Source: Firm-13 sp964617375 (GTDB taxonomy: Bacteria; Bacillota; Clostridia; Saccharofermentanales; Saccharofermentanaceae). From it: a stretch of DNA of 64,000 nt. The notes beneath the pieces were generated by a model. It was not told where the DNA came from, did no database searches, and saw nothing but the letters and a program-made list of their open reading frames with translations. Location: assembly GCA_964617375.1 (NCBI GenBank), contig CAZTXQ010000009.1, forward strand, positions 8,991-72,990. The letters run 5' to 3'. Position numbers and translations under genes: made by a program. Shown here piece after piece: positions 34,533 to 43,817 of this stretch. Position 1 is the first letter of the stretch. Every line of letters starts with the position of its first letter.

Positions 34533-35150
34533 TTATGTCTTGTCAGATGTCCCCAGGTCAGCGGAAGCTGTTTCTTCCGGTTTTGTGTTGTTGGAGAGCA
34601 TCGAGGTTCCGTATCGTATCGTCGCATAGGACGACATCAGAACCGGCGGAATAAAAATAAAATGAACAATATAACGGGCGTTTTCGGGTACGAACGGCAC
34701 GAAAAACACCAGCGCGAGAGCGATTACAAAGAGCACCGTCGATATCTTGCCATACCATTTCGAATGTACGACGATCTTCTTCTTGCGCATAAAGTAGATG
34801 CCCCCGACAATCATCAGGAGCTCCTTGACAATAATAAACACAACAACCCAAAGCGGCAGTCTCTGTATAAGAAACATCATAAACGCCGTCGTAAACTGGA
34901 AAAGCTTATCGACGAACGGGTCGTAAATCTTGCCGAATTCCGAAATCTGATTAAAGGTTCTGGCAATGTATCCGTCAAGCGCATCGGTCAGCCATATCGC
35001 AACAAAGAATGCAAATGCAAGCATACCAAAAAGAGGTGCACTCTTGTCGCTCCTGCCGCTTTCGTAGATAAAGAAAGCCATGAACGGAATCGCCGCAAAC
35101 CGGATTGTCGTCAGTATGTTCGGTATTGTCCAGGTAAACCTAAGCCTCAT
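34533..35150 (-). CDS. CDP-alcohol phosphatidyltransferase (PgsA-like)
   Basis: The 205-residue membrane protein has the CDP-alcohol phosphatidyltransferase signature D-x2-D-G-x2-A-R-x8-G-x3-D-x3-D, seen as TDALDGYIARTFNQ through EFGKIYDPFVDK (residues 55-82). It begins with WTIPNILTTIRFAAIP and has about four to five membrane helices. The likely reaction is phosphatidylglycerophosphate synthesis from CDP-diacylglycerol; another head group is possible. It starts 8 bp after pfkA stops and is followed by mutS2. Confidence 0.85.
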   Translation of the reverse strand: MRLRFTWTIPNILTTIRFAAIPFMAFFIYESGRSDKSAPLFGMLAFAFFVAIWLTDALDGYIARTFNQISEFGKIYDPFVDKLFQFTTAFMMFLIQRLPLWVVVFIIVKELLMIVGGIYFMRKKKIVVHSKWYGKISTVLFVIALALVFFVPFVPENARYIVHFIFIPPVLMSSYATIRYGTSMLSNNTKPEETASADLGTSDKT

Positions 35151-35158
35151 CGCACCGT

Positions 35159-36211
35159 TTATGACAGGAGCTTAGCCCGTGCCAATTCCTTCTCCGAAAT
35201 GGATTTCTTCATCTTAAGACCTTCTTCAATGTCAACATCACCGATCTGTCCGTCCTTAAGAACGATCAGACGGTTCAGGCGGCCTTCATTGATGCACTCT
35301 ATCGCGCGAACACCCATAAGGCTTGCCATGGTGCGGTCCCTCAGCGACGGGCTTCCGCCGCGCTGCAAGTGACCGAGAATGGTCGGTCTTGACTCGATGC
35401 CGGTAGCTTCCTCGATCTTCTGTGCGATCTCGATCGCTTTGCCGGCCCCTTCGGCAACAATAACGATGTAGTGATGCTTGCCTGCATTTCTTCCGTCGAG
35501 AATAACCTTAAGCACATCCTTTGAAAAATCATAAGGCTGCTCCGGGATCAGAACGACTTCGGCACCGGTTGCGATGCCAACATTGAGGGCAATATAGCCG
35601 GCTCTTCTGCCCATAACCTCAATAACGCTGCATCTCTCATGGGAAGACGCCGTATCGCGAAGTTTGTCGATAGCCTCCATAGCGGTATTCATGGCCGTGT
35701 CATAGCCGATGGTGTATTCGGTCGAAGCGATATCGTTGTCGATGGTTCCGGGCAGACCGATAACCGGCACTCCCAGACGTGCTAAGTCTCTGGCTCCTTT
35801 ATAGGAACCGTCGCCGCCGATGACACAGAGAACATCGATGCCGAACACATTGCACATTTTCGCGCTCTTCAAAACGCCTTCGGGGGTCTCGAAAGTCTTG
35901 GATCTGGCTGTCATCAGAAATGTACCGCCGCGCTGAAGTTTCTCGGATACGTCCCGCGATGTGATTTCCTCAACTTCGCCCTTCCAGAGTCCGTGAAAAC
36001 CTCTGGTCACTCCGAAAACCTTGTATCCATAGTGTCTTCCGGCACGTGCAATCGCACGGATCGTGGCATTCATTCCGGGTGCGTCGCCGCCGCTCGTCAA
36101 CACGCCAATTCCCTTAATGACCGGCGTATCCGCAATAGGTGCATTGTCATAATTTTTTGCAACCATTTCCTTAAGGTTCGGCATGCTCTCAACTGTATAT
36201 TGATCAATCAT
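35159..36211 (-). CDS. pfkA: ATP-dependent 6-phosphofructokinase
   Basis: PfkA phosphorylates fructose-6-phosphate in glycolysis. Motifs are intact: GVLTSGGDAPGMNATIRA, IGGDGSYKGA (the ATP type), GTIDNDI with the catalytic Asp, MGRRAGYIAL, PEQPYD and GHLQRGGSPSLRDR. The product has 350 residues, with a 30-residue N-terminal extension (MIDQYTVESM...) compared with the usual 320. AAGGCGG lies 10 bp before this ATG; a later start at Met17 would give a standard length but has its Shine-Dalgarno too close. Confidence 0.95.
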   Translation of the reverse strand: MIDQYTVESMPNLKEMVAKNYDNAPIADTPVIKGIGVLTSGGDAPGMNATIRAIARAGRHYGYKVFGVTRGFHGLWKGEVEEITSRDVSEKLQRGGTFLMTARSKTFETPEGVLKSAKMCNVFGIDVLCVIGGDGSYKGARDLARLGVPVIGLPGTIDNDIASTEYTIGYDTAMNTAMEAIDKLRDTASSHERCSVIEVMGRRAGYIALNVGIATGAEVVLIPEQPYDFSKDVLKVILDGRNAGKHHYIVIVAEGAGKAIEIAQKIEEATGIESRPTILGHLQRGGSPSLRDRTMASLMGVRAIECINEGRLNRLIVLKDGQIGDVDIEEGLKMKKSISEKELARAKLLS

Positions 36212-36294
36212 TATATTATTACCGCCTTTATACTAAAATTCAACGAATAAACTTTTTTGATTTGAATACGTTTATTATACAGGCAAAATGCTTT

Positions 36295-39200
36295 TCAGAA
36301 AATAGCCATATTGGCTGCGCCGCAAATTCCGGCGATTTCTTTAAGCACGCTGTCGGAAGCAGCAACGGCGTATTGTGCGGGAAGTTCGATCCTCTTTTTG
36401 GAGGATGCAATAAGCATGACAACCGGCATCGTCCCGTGAAAATATTCAAGAGCAGCCAATATTCTTTGATAGCCTTCGTCATTCTCCTGACCCAAATACC
36501 GGATGCAAAGGCGCCGGACCGTTTCGTTGGGAACGTTCGAAGCAACGTTCCGACCGGTCTCACCGGCGGCCTGTGCCGGACCGTTATGACCGCTCTCTCC
36601 GGCCGCCGAAGCCGGCGTTTTCAACCCGTTCTCCCTGCTGCCTTGCGCCGTCTCTTTAGGCCCGGTCTCATTGTTGACCGGCGTCTTGCCGTTCCGGCCG
36701 TTCCATTTGTTTTCCGGCGAGAATGCCTTTTGATGAAACACAGGCGGAGCCTTGTTTCCGGTACATACAGCCGGTAGTTCCGCAATGCTTTCGGCGATCA
36801 GTTTCGGTGCTTCGTCCTCACGGATACTGACTCTGCCGCGAATCAATAGAACTTTGTTCTCCTTGATTATTTCCAGGTTTGCCTGATAAATTTTGGGAAA
36901 ACAGATAACCTCGTATCCGCCCAGCAAATCTTCTAACTGAAGAAATGCCATAATCTCCTGATTCCTGGTGGATTTTGTCGTTTTGGAGATCAGAAGACCT
37001 GCCATCCGGACCTGATCTCTGTCCTCAAGAGCTCTTTCCGGCATAACTTCTTCATCTCCCGCGCCGGTAACAAAGGCAGAACTGTCGGTATTCGTATAAA
37101 AATCAATCGCCTGCTTATAGGCCTCCAGAGGGTGTCCCGAGACATATAACCCCAGAACCTCTTTCTCCTTCATCAGCTTTTCGGAAACCGAATATTCATC
37201 CAGTTCGGGATAAAGCGGTTCGGAACGGGTAGTGTCCTCCTTGGGCCCGGAAAGTCCGAAGAGAGAAATCTGGCCGTCCATCTCGTTGCGTCTGGCAGTG
37301 GAAAGCTGTGCATAAAACGGATCGAGAGCCGCAATCATCCGTGTCCTTGCAATACCAAAACCGTCCAGCGCAGAAGCGAGTATCAGGGATTCGATCATCT
37401 TCTTATTCATATCCTGCCGGAAAACGCGTCTTAAGAAATCACCGTACGACTTAAACTCTCCGAACTCCGTCCGTTCTTTCACCAATTGCAGGATGGCTCC
37501 TTCCCCGACATTTTTCACAGCCGACAAGCCTATCCGAATCTTTCCGCGCCCTTCCGTGGTGAACTTGGCCATGCTCCTGTTGATGTCCGGCGGCAGTACT
37601 TTAAGCCCCATCTTCCTGCAGCTGCCTACATACCAGGCGGTCTGCGGCAAGTTGCCGCGGAAGCTGTTCAGCATGGCCGCCATAAATTCCGTAGGGTAAT
37701 GGTATTTCAAGTGCGCTGTGATATATGCGATCACGGCATAGGCAGCGGCATGCGATTTGTTGAATGCATATCCGGAAAACAGCGATACATCATTGAATAT
37801 CTTCGTCGCTGACGCTTCCGGAACACCGCGGTTCACCGCCCCGTCTACCACTCTACCCTTCTCATCCGTTCCGCCGTATACAAAAAGGCGCCTGTACTTT
37901 TCCATAATCTCGGGCTTCTTCTTACTCATGGCGCGTCTGATATTATCGGACTGCCCCATCGAAAAGCCGGCGACATCGCGCACGATCTGCATCGCCTGTT
38001 CCTGATAAATCATGCAGCCATAGGATACATTCAGGATCGGTTCCAGGAGCGGATGCTCATATCGTATCGAAGAAGGGTCGTGTCTTGACGCCACATAACG
38101 CGGTATCTGTTCCATCGGTCCCGGCCGGTAAAGAGAAATACCGGCGACGATATCCTCGATCGAATTCGGTGCAAGCTCGATCATAAACGATGTCATGCCG
38201 GAACTTTCAAGCTGGAATATACCTTCGGTATCTCCGCGCCCGATCATGTCGTACACTTCCGGTTCACTCATCGGAATGCGGTCATAATCGAGTTGAATTC
38301 CGTAACTCTGAAAGACCATTTCCGCGGTGTCCCGCATTACGGTAAGCGTGCGAAGTCCGAGAAAGTCGAATTTTAGAAGACCGATCGCCTCGACCTTATT
38401 CTTATCGAACTGCACGACGACCGATTCGTCATTCCTGGACAAAGGCGCAAGATCGGTCAGCGGTTCACTTGAAATGACAACTCCGGCCGCGTGCGTTGAG
38501 GCGTGTCTCGGCATCCCCTCAAAGAGCATCGCCGTATCGAGAATATCCTTCGTGGCCTCGCTGCTCTTATAGGCGCTCATCAAATCCGGTGAAATCTCAA
38601 GAGCGTGCGCGATCTTGATGCCTCCCCCAAAAGGAATCAGCTTGGCAAGATGGTCACTCTCCGCATACGGCATCTCGAGCGCCCGCGCGACATCCCTGAC
38701 ACAGGCTCTGGCGGCCAGAGTCCCGAAAGTAATGACCTGTGCGACCCGGTCTTCCCCGTATTTTGCGGTAACATATTGAATAACTTCGCTTCTTCTCTCA
38801 TAACAGAAATCCACGTCAAAATCCGGCATGCTGACACGCTCGTTATTGAGAAAGCGTTCGAATATCAGCCCGTATCGGATCGGATCGATATTTGTAATGG
38901 CTATCGCATATGCGACAAGAGAACCGGCGCCGGAGCCTCTCCCGGGACCGACCATAATGCCGTGATCACGGGCGTACTTGATGAAATCCCATACGATCAG
39001 GTAATAATCGGTATACCCCATCTCCGTGATGACGGAAAGTTCATAATCGAGTCGGTCAAAATATACCTGTTCATCGGACACTTCGTCAGAAGCGGCAAGT
39101 CTTTTTCTTAGGCCTTCCGTTGCAAGCGTCTTAAGAAAGAGTACGTGATCCGTAAAGGAATCCGGAAGATCAAAACTCGGCAGATGAATCTTGTCGAACG

Positions 39201-40050
39201 TATATCCGGCCTGACACATGGCGGCGATGCGCGAGGTATTTTCGATAGCCGAAGGCAGGTTCGGGAAAAACGCCCGCATCTCGTCTTCGGACTTGACATA
39301 AAAGTCGTCCGTCGGCATCCGCATCCGATCTCTGTCGGAAACGTGTTTTCCGGTCTGCATACATAGAAGCACATCGTGTGCCTTAGCATCTTCCTTCAGC
39401 ATATAATGGCAGTCATTTGTCGCGACAAGCGGAATCCCGGTCTCCTGTGATATCCGTATAAGATGCGAATTCACGCGAGCCTGAGCCGGTATCGTATTGC
39501 TCTGAATCTCCAGATAGTAATTGCCTCTCCCGAAAACACGGTCATACCAGAGTGCAATCTCCCTTGCTCCCTCGAACTGATCGTTCATAAGGGCGGTAGC
39601 GATTTCTCCTCCGAGACAGGCAGACAGTGCGATAAGACCGCCGCTGTATTTCTGAAGCAACTCTTTGTCGATACGCGGCCGGTAATAAAATCCTTCCATG
39701 AATCCGGCGGATACGAGCCGGTTCAGATTCTTAAGTCCTTCGTTATCTTTGGCGAGAAGAACCAGGTGATTCGGTTCCCGGTCGGCACTGCCTTCCTTAT
39801 CAAGCCGGCTTCTCGTTGCAACGTAGCATTCGCAGCCGATGATCGGATGAATACCCTCCTTAATCATTTCCTGATAGAATTCTACGGTACCGTACATGAC
39901 ACCGTGATCCGTTATCGCGCAGGAGGTCATGCCGAGTTCCTTGAGACGTGCGGCAAGGGACTTAATACGGATCGCTCCGTCAAGAAGGCTGTATTCCGTA
40001 TGCAGATGAAGGTGTGTAAAACCTTGTTCGTCTCTCGTATTCTCGGACAC
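36295..40050 (-). CDS. dnaE: DNA polymerase III alpha subunit (DnaE)
   Basis: The 1251-residue polymerase has an N-terminal PHP domain (FTHLHLHTEYSLLDGA), the palm with GPGRGSGAGSLVAYA and the catalytic Asp pair in MPDFDVDFCYERR, the finger/HhH region and an OB fold (IRGRVSIREDEAPKL). A low-complexity linker of about 82 residues (1097-1178), rich in Gly, Asn, Ala and Glu, separates the OB fold from the last 73 residues. The start is GTG, with AGGAGGAATAGC directly upstream. It is read after uvrB with an 18-bp gap. Confidence 0.95.
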   Translation of the reverse strand: MSENTRDEQGFTHLHLHTEYSLLDGAIRIKSLAARLKELGMTSCAITDHGVMYGTVEFYQEMIKEGIHPIIGCECYVATRSRLDKEGSADREPNHLVLLAKDNEGLKNLNRLVSAGFMEGFYYRPRIDKELLQKYSGGLIALSACLGGEIATALMNDQFEGAREIALWYDRVFGRGNYYLEIQSNTIPAQARVNSHLIRISQETGIPLVATNDCHYMLKEDAKAHDVLLCMQTGKHVSDRDRMRMPTDDFYVKSEDEMRAFFPNLPSAIENTSRIAAMCQAGYTFDKIHLPSFDLPDSFTDHVLFLKTLATEGLRKRLAASDEVSDEQVYFDRLDYELSVITEMGYTDYYLIVWDFIKYARDHGIMVGPGRGSGAGSLVAYAIAITNIDPIRYGLIFERFLNNERVSMPDFDVDFCYERRSEVIQYVTAKYGEDRVAQVITFGTLAARACVRDVARALEMPYAESDHLAKLIPFGGGIKIAHALEISPDLMSAYKSSEATKDILDTAMLFEGMPRHASTHAAGVVISSEPLTDLAPLSRNDESVVVQFDKNKVEAIGLLKFDFLGLRTLTVMRDTAEMVFQSYGIQLDYDRIPMSEPEVYDMIGRGDTEGIFQLESSGMTSFMIELAPNSIEDIVAGISLYRPGPMEQIPRYVASRHDPSSIRYEHPLLEPILNVSYGCMIYQEQAMQIVRDVAGFSMGQSDNIRRAMSKKKPEIMEKYRRLFVYGGTDEKGRVVDGAVNRGVPEASATKIFNDVSLFSGYAFNKSHAAAYAVIAYITAHLKYHYPTEFMAAMLNSFRGNLPQTAWYVGSCRKMGLKVLPPDINRSMAKFTTEGRGKIRIGLSAVKNVGEGAILQLVKERTEFGEFKSYGDFLRRVFRQDMNKKMIESLILASALDGFGIARTRMIAALDPFYAQLSTARRNEMDGQISLFGLSGPKEDTTRSEPLYPELDEYSVSEKLMKEKEVLGLYVSGHPLEAYKQAIDFYTNTDSSAFVTGAGDEEVMPERALEDRDQVRMAGLLISKTTKSTRNQEIMAFLQLEDLLGGYEVICFPKIYQANLEIIKENKVLLIRGRVSIREDEAPKLIAESIAELPAVCTGNKAPPVFHQKAFSPENKWNGRNGKTPVNNETGPKETAQGSRENGLKTPASAAGESGHNGPAQAAGETGRNVASNVPNETVRRLCIRYLGQENDEGYQRILAALEYFHGTMPVVMLIASSKKRIELPAQYAVAASDSVLKEIAGICGAANMAIF

Positions 40051-40068
40051 GCTATTCCTCCTGAACCG

Positions 40069-42117
40069 TTACTTGATCCGCCCGCGTACGACGACCAGCA
40101 AATCACGAAGCCGTGCGGCCTCTTCAAAATTAAGACTCTTGGCAGCGTCTTTCATCTCTTTTTCGAGACGCTTGGAGAGCTTTGCCAGTTCCGACTGCGA
40201 GAGATCGGCCGGCTTATTCATAAGCATGCCTTCCACCTTATCGGCATCGAGTCCTTCTTCTTTGCTGAACGCCTCGATTGTCTCCAGTACATCCCGTACT
40301 TCCTTGATGATCGTTCTCGGAATAATATGGTTCTTCTCATTATAAGCCATCTGAATTTCTCTGCGGCGATTCGTCTCGGAAATGGCGGCAAACATGGAAT
40401 CGGTAATCTTGTCCGCATACAAAATGACGCGTCCGTTCACATTTCGTGCCGCTCGGCCGATAATCTGAATCAGGGAACGGGTCGAACGCAGGAAGCCTTC
40501 CTTATCGGCATCAAGGATCATAATAAGCGACACTTCCGGAAGATCCAGACCTTCACGGAGGAGGTTGATTCCAACCAGGACGTCAAACTGTCCCTGCCTT
40601 AAGTCCCGTAGAATCTTCATGCGCTCAACCGTCTCGATATCAGAGTGAAGATACTTGACGCGTACTCCCTCGTTCGCAAGAAAAGCGGAAAGATCCTCCG
40701 CCATCTTCTTGGTCAGTGTCAAAACCAGAGATCTCTCGCCCTTCCCGGTATTCTCCCGGATTTCGGACAGGATATCGTCGATCTGACCATCAACCGGACG
40801 AATGGCTATCTCGGGATCAATAAGCCCTGTCGGACGGATAATCTGCTCTGCCGTCTGACTGCTGTGTTCCGCCTCATAAACAGACGGCGTTGCAGAAACG
40901 AAGAGCGTCTGACCCATGCGTTTCTCAAATTCCGGAAACTTAAGGGGCCGGTTATCATATGCCGAAGGAAGGCGGAACCCGTAATCAATCAGATTCGCCT
41001 TTCTGGCATGATCTCCGTTGTACATGGCGCCGATCTGCGGAATCGATACGTGCGACTCGTCGATCATCAGAAGGTAATCATCCGGGAAAAAGTCTATAAG
41101 CGTGTAAGGAGGCGTTCCCGGCTCGCGCAGAGCCAGGTGCCTTGAATAATTCTCGATTCCCTTGCAGAACCCCGTTTCCCGGAGCATCTCAAGATCATAC
41201 CTTGTTCTCTGCTCAAGACGGTATGCTTCGATCACTTTACCCATGTTCCTCAACTCCAGAAGACGCAATTCGAGTTCTTCTTCGATCGATATCAGCGCCC
41301 TCTTGAGCTTCTCCGAACTGGTTGCATAGTGAGATGCCGGATAAATGGCCGTATAATTCCTTGCCCATTTCACCTTGCCGGTCAGAAAATCGACTTCGCT
41401 GATCCGCTCGATCGTGTCTCCGAAAAAGCTGACGCGCGTCAGCAGATCCTCCGATGAAGAGGGGTAAATATCGATCGTATCGCCCCTGACACGGAAGCTT
41501 CCGCGCTTAACCTCAAAATCATTTCTGGAATATTGAATATCAATGAGCTCGCGAATAACCTGGTCCCGGTCTTTCTTCATACCCGGCCGCAGATTAACCA
41601 TAAGATCCCGGTAATCTACCGGGTCGCCCAATCCATAGATACACGAAACGGAAGCGACTACGATTACATCTCTTCGCTCAAGAAGCGCCGATGTGGCGGA
41701 GTGCCTCATCCGGTCTATCTCGTCATTGATTGCGGAATCCTTCTCGATATACGTATCCGAAGCGGCGATATACGCTTCCGGCTGATAGTAGTCATAATAG
41801 GAGACAAAAAATTCCACAGCGTTGTCCGGGAAAAACGCCTTGAACTCCGCACAAAGCTGCGCGGCCAGCGTCTTGTTGTGTGCAATAACAAGTGCCGGTC
41901 TCTGAAGTCTCTCGATAATGTTGGCCATCGTAAAGGTCTTGCCGGATCCGGTGACTCCGAGAAGCGTCTGCGAAGCAAGACCGTCCTCCATACCCTGGAC
42001 AAGCTTGTCGATGGCATCCGGCTGGTCGCCCATCGGCTTCATATCGCTGTCTATGCGAAAAGGCCGCATTACACCCGGAATATTCTCATATGGAGCATGT
42101 GGGTTATCTCTGGACAT
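40069..42117 (-). CDS. uvrB: Excinuclease ABC subunit B
   Basis: UvrB is the damage-verifying helicase of nucleotide excision repair. Present are Walker A LLGVTGSGKTFTMAN, the beta-hairpin region SYYDYYQPEAYI, VVASVSCIYGLG, DESHVSIPQIG (DExx) and motif VI IQIIGRAARNVNG, plus the C-terminal UVR domain that contacts UvrC. ATG at 42117 (MSRDNP) follows GAGGTGAT; seventeen more open codons upstream overlap the promoter. The promoter has a LexA box, so it is SOS-regulated. uvrA and uvrC are not in this window. Confidence 0.96.
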   Translation of the reverse strand: MSRDNPHAPYENIPGVMRPFRIDSDMKPMGDQPDAIDKLVQGMEDGLASQTLLGVTGSGKTFTMANIIERLQRPALVIAHNKTLAAQLCAEFKAFFPDNAVEFFVSYYDYYQPEAYIAASDTYIEKDSAINDEIDRMRHSATSALLERRDVIVVASVSCIYGLGDPVDYRDLMVNLRPGMKKDRDQVIRELIDIQYSRNDFEVKRGSFRVRGDTIDIYPSSSEDLLTRVSFFGDTIERISEVDFLTGKVKWARNYTAIYPASHYATSSEKLKRALISIEEELELRLLELRNMGKVIEAYRLEQRTRYDLEMLRETGFCKGIENYSRHLALREPGTPPYTLIDFFPDDYLLMIDESHVSIPQIGAMYNGDHARKANLIDYGFRLPSAYDNRPLKFPEFEKRMGQTLFVSATPSVYEAEHSSQTAEQIIRPTGLIDPEIAIRPVDGQIDDILSEIRENTGKGERSLVLTLTKKMAEDLSAFLANEGVRVKYLHSDIETVERMKILRDLRQGQFDVLVGINLLREGLDLPEVSLIMILDADKEGFLRSTRSLIQIIGRAARNVNGRVILYADKITDSMFAAISETNRRREIQMAYNEKNHIIPRTIIKEVRDVLETIEAFSKEEGLDADKVEGMLMNKPADLSQSELAKLSKRLEKEMKDAAKSLNFEEAARLRDLLVVVRGRIK

Positions 42118-42139
42118 ACATATCACCTCGCATAAAGTC

Positions 42140-42168
42140 ATTGTACAGCATAACGAACAATTGTTCAA
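42140..42168 (-). promoter_or_regulatory. uvrB promoter
   Basis: On the minus strand TTGAAC (42163-42168) and TACAAT (42140-42145) are 17 bp apart. The LexA box overlaps the -35 box and spacer. It also shows that the ATG at 42168 is too early to be the uvrB start. Confidence 0.7.
42155..42166. promoter_or_regulatory. LexA/DinR SOS box
   Basis: GAACAATTGTTC is a perfect palindrome of the Firmicutes SOS-box form GAAC-N4-GTTC. It lies inside the uvrB promoter, where LexA would block RNA polymerase. Confidence 0.8.
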
Positions 42169-42288
42169 TCCGGTTAAAAAGCAGCCGTATATTCTTTCAT
42201 TTCATCATTAGAAATAATATGAAATCAGAAATAATTCTTGCACTCTTCTGACGCGATTGCCTGACAACATAATTATCCCTTTGTTTTC

Positions 42289-42318
42289 TTGTCTAATTTT
42301 TAAAAAGCGTACTATAAT
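42289..42318 (+). promoter_or_regulatory. ilvE promoter
   Basis: TTGTCT (42289-42294) and a perfect TATAAT (42313-42318) are 18 bp apart, 38 bp before the ilvE start. Confidence 0.7.
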
Positions 42319-42356
42319 AGAAAAATGAGAAAAAGGATATGCAAGGAGGAATACAT

Positions 42357-43427
42357 ATGTTTCCTGAAATAAAAATTACTTTGACCAAGAATCCCGGGCA
42401 GAAGCCGCTTCCGAATGAGCCGCTTCCCTTCGGAAAGAACTTTACCGATCACATGTTCATCATGGATTACGTCAAGGGCGAGGGATGGATCAATCCCAGA
42501 ATCGAGCCGTACGGCCCTTTTGAAATTTCTCCCGCCGCGATGGTCTTTCATTACGGTCAGGCCGTTTTCGAAGGACTCAAAGCCTACAAATGTCCGGACG
42601 GAAGCGTCAACCTCTTCCGTCCCGAGTTGAATTATGAAAGAATCAACTGTTCAGACGAGCGGCTTGTTATTCCGGCGCTCGATCCCGAGTTCTGTGTTCA
42701 TGCTACAAAAGTTCTCGTCGGCATCGATAAAGACTGGATTCCTTCCGGCGACGGCGAGTCTCTTTATATCCGTCCGTTTGTTATCGCTACCGACCCGTAT
42801 CTCGGCGTACGCGCATCCGAGACCTATCGCTTCATGATTATCCTCTCTCCTTCCGGAGCTTACTATCCTCAGGGGATAAACCCCGTCAACATCTACGTAG
42901 AAGATAAGTATGTCCGTGCCGTACGCGGCGGAACCGGTTTCACCAAGTGCGCCGGCAACTATGCTTCCAGTCTGATCGCACAGGAAATCGCCCATAAGAG
43001 CGGCTATGTTCAGGTGCTGTGGCTGGACGGAATCGAGCAGAAGTACATCGAAGAAGTCGGTTCCATGAACATCCTCTTCGTGATGGATGGCAAACTGGTC
43101 ACCCCCGCCCTTAACGGCAGCATACTTCCCGGTATCACAAGAAGATCCTGCATCGAGCTTGCCAAATCTCTCGGCATGGAAGTGGAAGAGCGCCGCATTT
43201 CGATCGACGAAATCATCGAGGCCGGCAAGGCAGGACGCTTGACCGAAGTATTCGGTTCCGGCACCGCGGCCGTCATCTCACCCGTCGGCGAACTGAAATA
43301 TGAAGATACGGTTATTCATATCAACGGCAATAAAATCGGGCCGGTTGCCCAGCTGTTCTATGACACGATTACCGGCGTTCAAAAAGGCGCGATCGAAGAC
43401 AAGTTTGGTTGGACAACCAAGATCTGA
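42357..43427 (+). CDS. ilvE: Branched-chain amino acid aminotransferase
   Basis: IlvE (356 residues) transfers amino groups between glutamate and the oxoacids of Leu, Ile and Val. The fold-IV PLP features are clear: FHYGQAVFEGLKAYK, LYIRPFVIATDPYLGVRAS, GGTGFTKCAGNYASSL with the PLP lysine, WLDGIEQKYIEEVGSMNI and FGSGTAAVISPVG. ATG at 42357 follows AAGGAGG with 8 bp; six earlier codons are open. It has its own promoter and terminator. It may supply the branched-chain 2-oxoacids used by the VorB-type oxidoreductase. Confidence 0.95.
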   Translation: MFPEIKITLTKNPGQKPLPNEPLPFGKNFTDHMFIMDYVKGEGWINPRIEPYGPFEISPAAMVFHYGQAVFEGLKAYKCPDGSVNLFRPELNYERINCSDERLVIPALDPEFCVHATKVLVGIDKDWIPSGDGESLYIRPFVIATDPYLGVRASETYRFMIILSPSGAYYPQGINPVNIYVEDKYVRAVRGGTGFTKCAGNYASSLIAQEIAHKSGYVQVLWLDGIEQKYIEEVGSMNILFVMDGKLVTPALNGSILPGITRRSCIELAKSLGMEVEERRISIDEIIEAGKAGRLTEVFGSGTAAVISPVGELKYEDTVIHINGNKIGPVAQLFYDTITGVQKGAIEDKFGWTTKI

Positions 43428-43454
43428 TCGGGATCGATTCTCTGCTTTATCCGG

Positions 43455-43498
43455 TACCCCGTCCGTTTTCGAAAGTGCGGACGGGGTATTTTTGTTTT
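43455..43498 (+). terminator. Rho-independent terminator of ilvE
   Basis: TACCCCGTCCG (43455-43465) and CGGACGGGGTA (43478-43488) form a perfect 11-bp stem with a 12-nt loop, followed by TTTTTGTTTT. Confidence 0.92.
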
Positions 43499-43541
43499 AC
43501 GAGCCGGAACAAGATAATAGGCGTTATCTGCATATATCCGC

Positions 43542-43569
43542 TTGATTCGCCATACGAATCGGCTACAAT
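43542..43569 (+). promoter_or_regulatory. Promoter and 17-bp palindrome upstream of the XRE regulator
   Basis: TTGATT (43542-43547) and TACAAT (43564-43569) are 16 bp apart. GATTCG-CCATA-CGAATC (43544-43560) is a perfect palindrome overlapping the -35 box and spacer, a likely operator for autoregulation. Confidence 0.6.
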
Positions 43570-43604
43570 AGGCGTATGCATCCTAATTATGAGGAGTATA
43601 CGTA

Positions 43605-43808
43605 ATGAACGGTTTCGAGCATTATCGGCGAAAGATGAATTTGACGCAGCTTGAAGTCGCCCAGATTATGGGAATCGACCAGACAACCGTATCGCGTTGG
43701 GAAAAAGGAAAGAAGCTCCCGAGATCCGGTAAGCTTCCTTTTCTTTCAAAGCTGTATCATTGTACAATCGAAGATCTGTTCAGCAATTTTGAAGAGTCCG
43801 GGCAATAA
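43605..43808 (+). CDS. Small XRE-family HTH regulator
   Basis: The 67-residue protein is little more than one Cro/CI helix-turn-helix (YRRKMNLTQLEVAQIMGIDQ, then TTVSRWEKGKKLPRSGKLPF, about residues 7-46). GAGGAG lies 8 bp before ATG. It stands alone after the ilvE terminator and is convergent with the oxidoreductase gene, 9 bp away. Likely targets are its own promoter palindrome and unknown others. Confidence 0.85.
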   Translation: MNGFEHYRRKMNLTQLEVAQIMGIDQTTVSRWEKGKKLPRSGKLPFLSKLYHCTIEDLFSNFEESGQ

Positions 43809-43817
43809 GGCACGCCT

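Noticed and set aside
39463..40602. 379-codon plus-strand frame
   Set aside because: It runs antisense across the ends of dnaE and uvrB.
42118..42356. T-box or other leader riboswitch before ilvE
   Set aside because: The distance from the promoter to ilvE is under 40 bp, too short for such an element.
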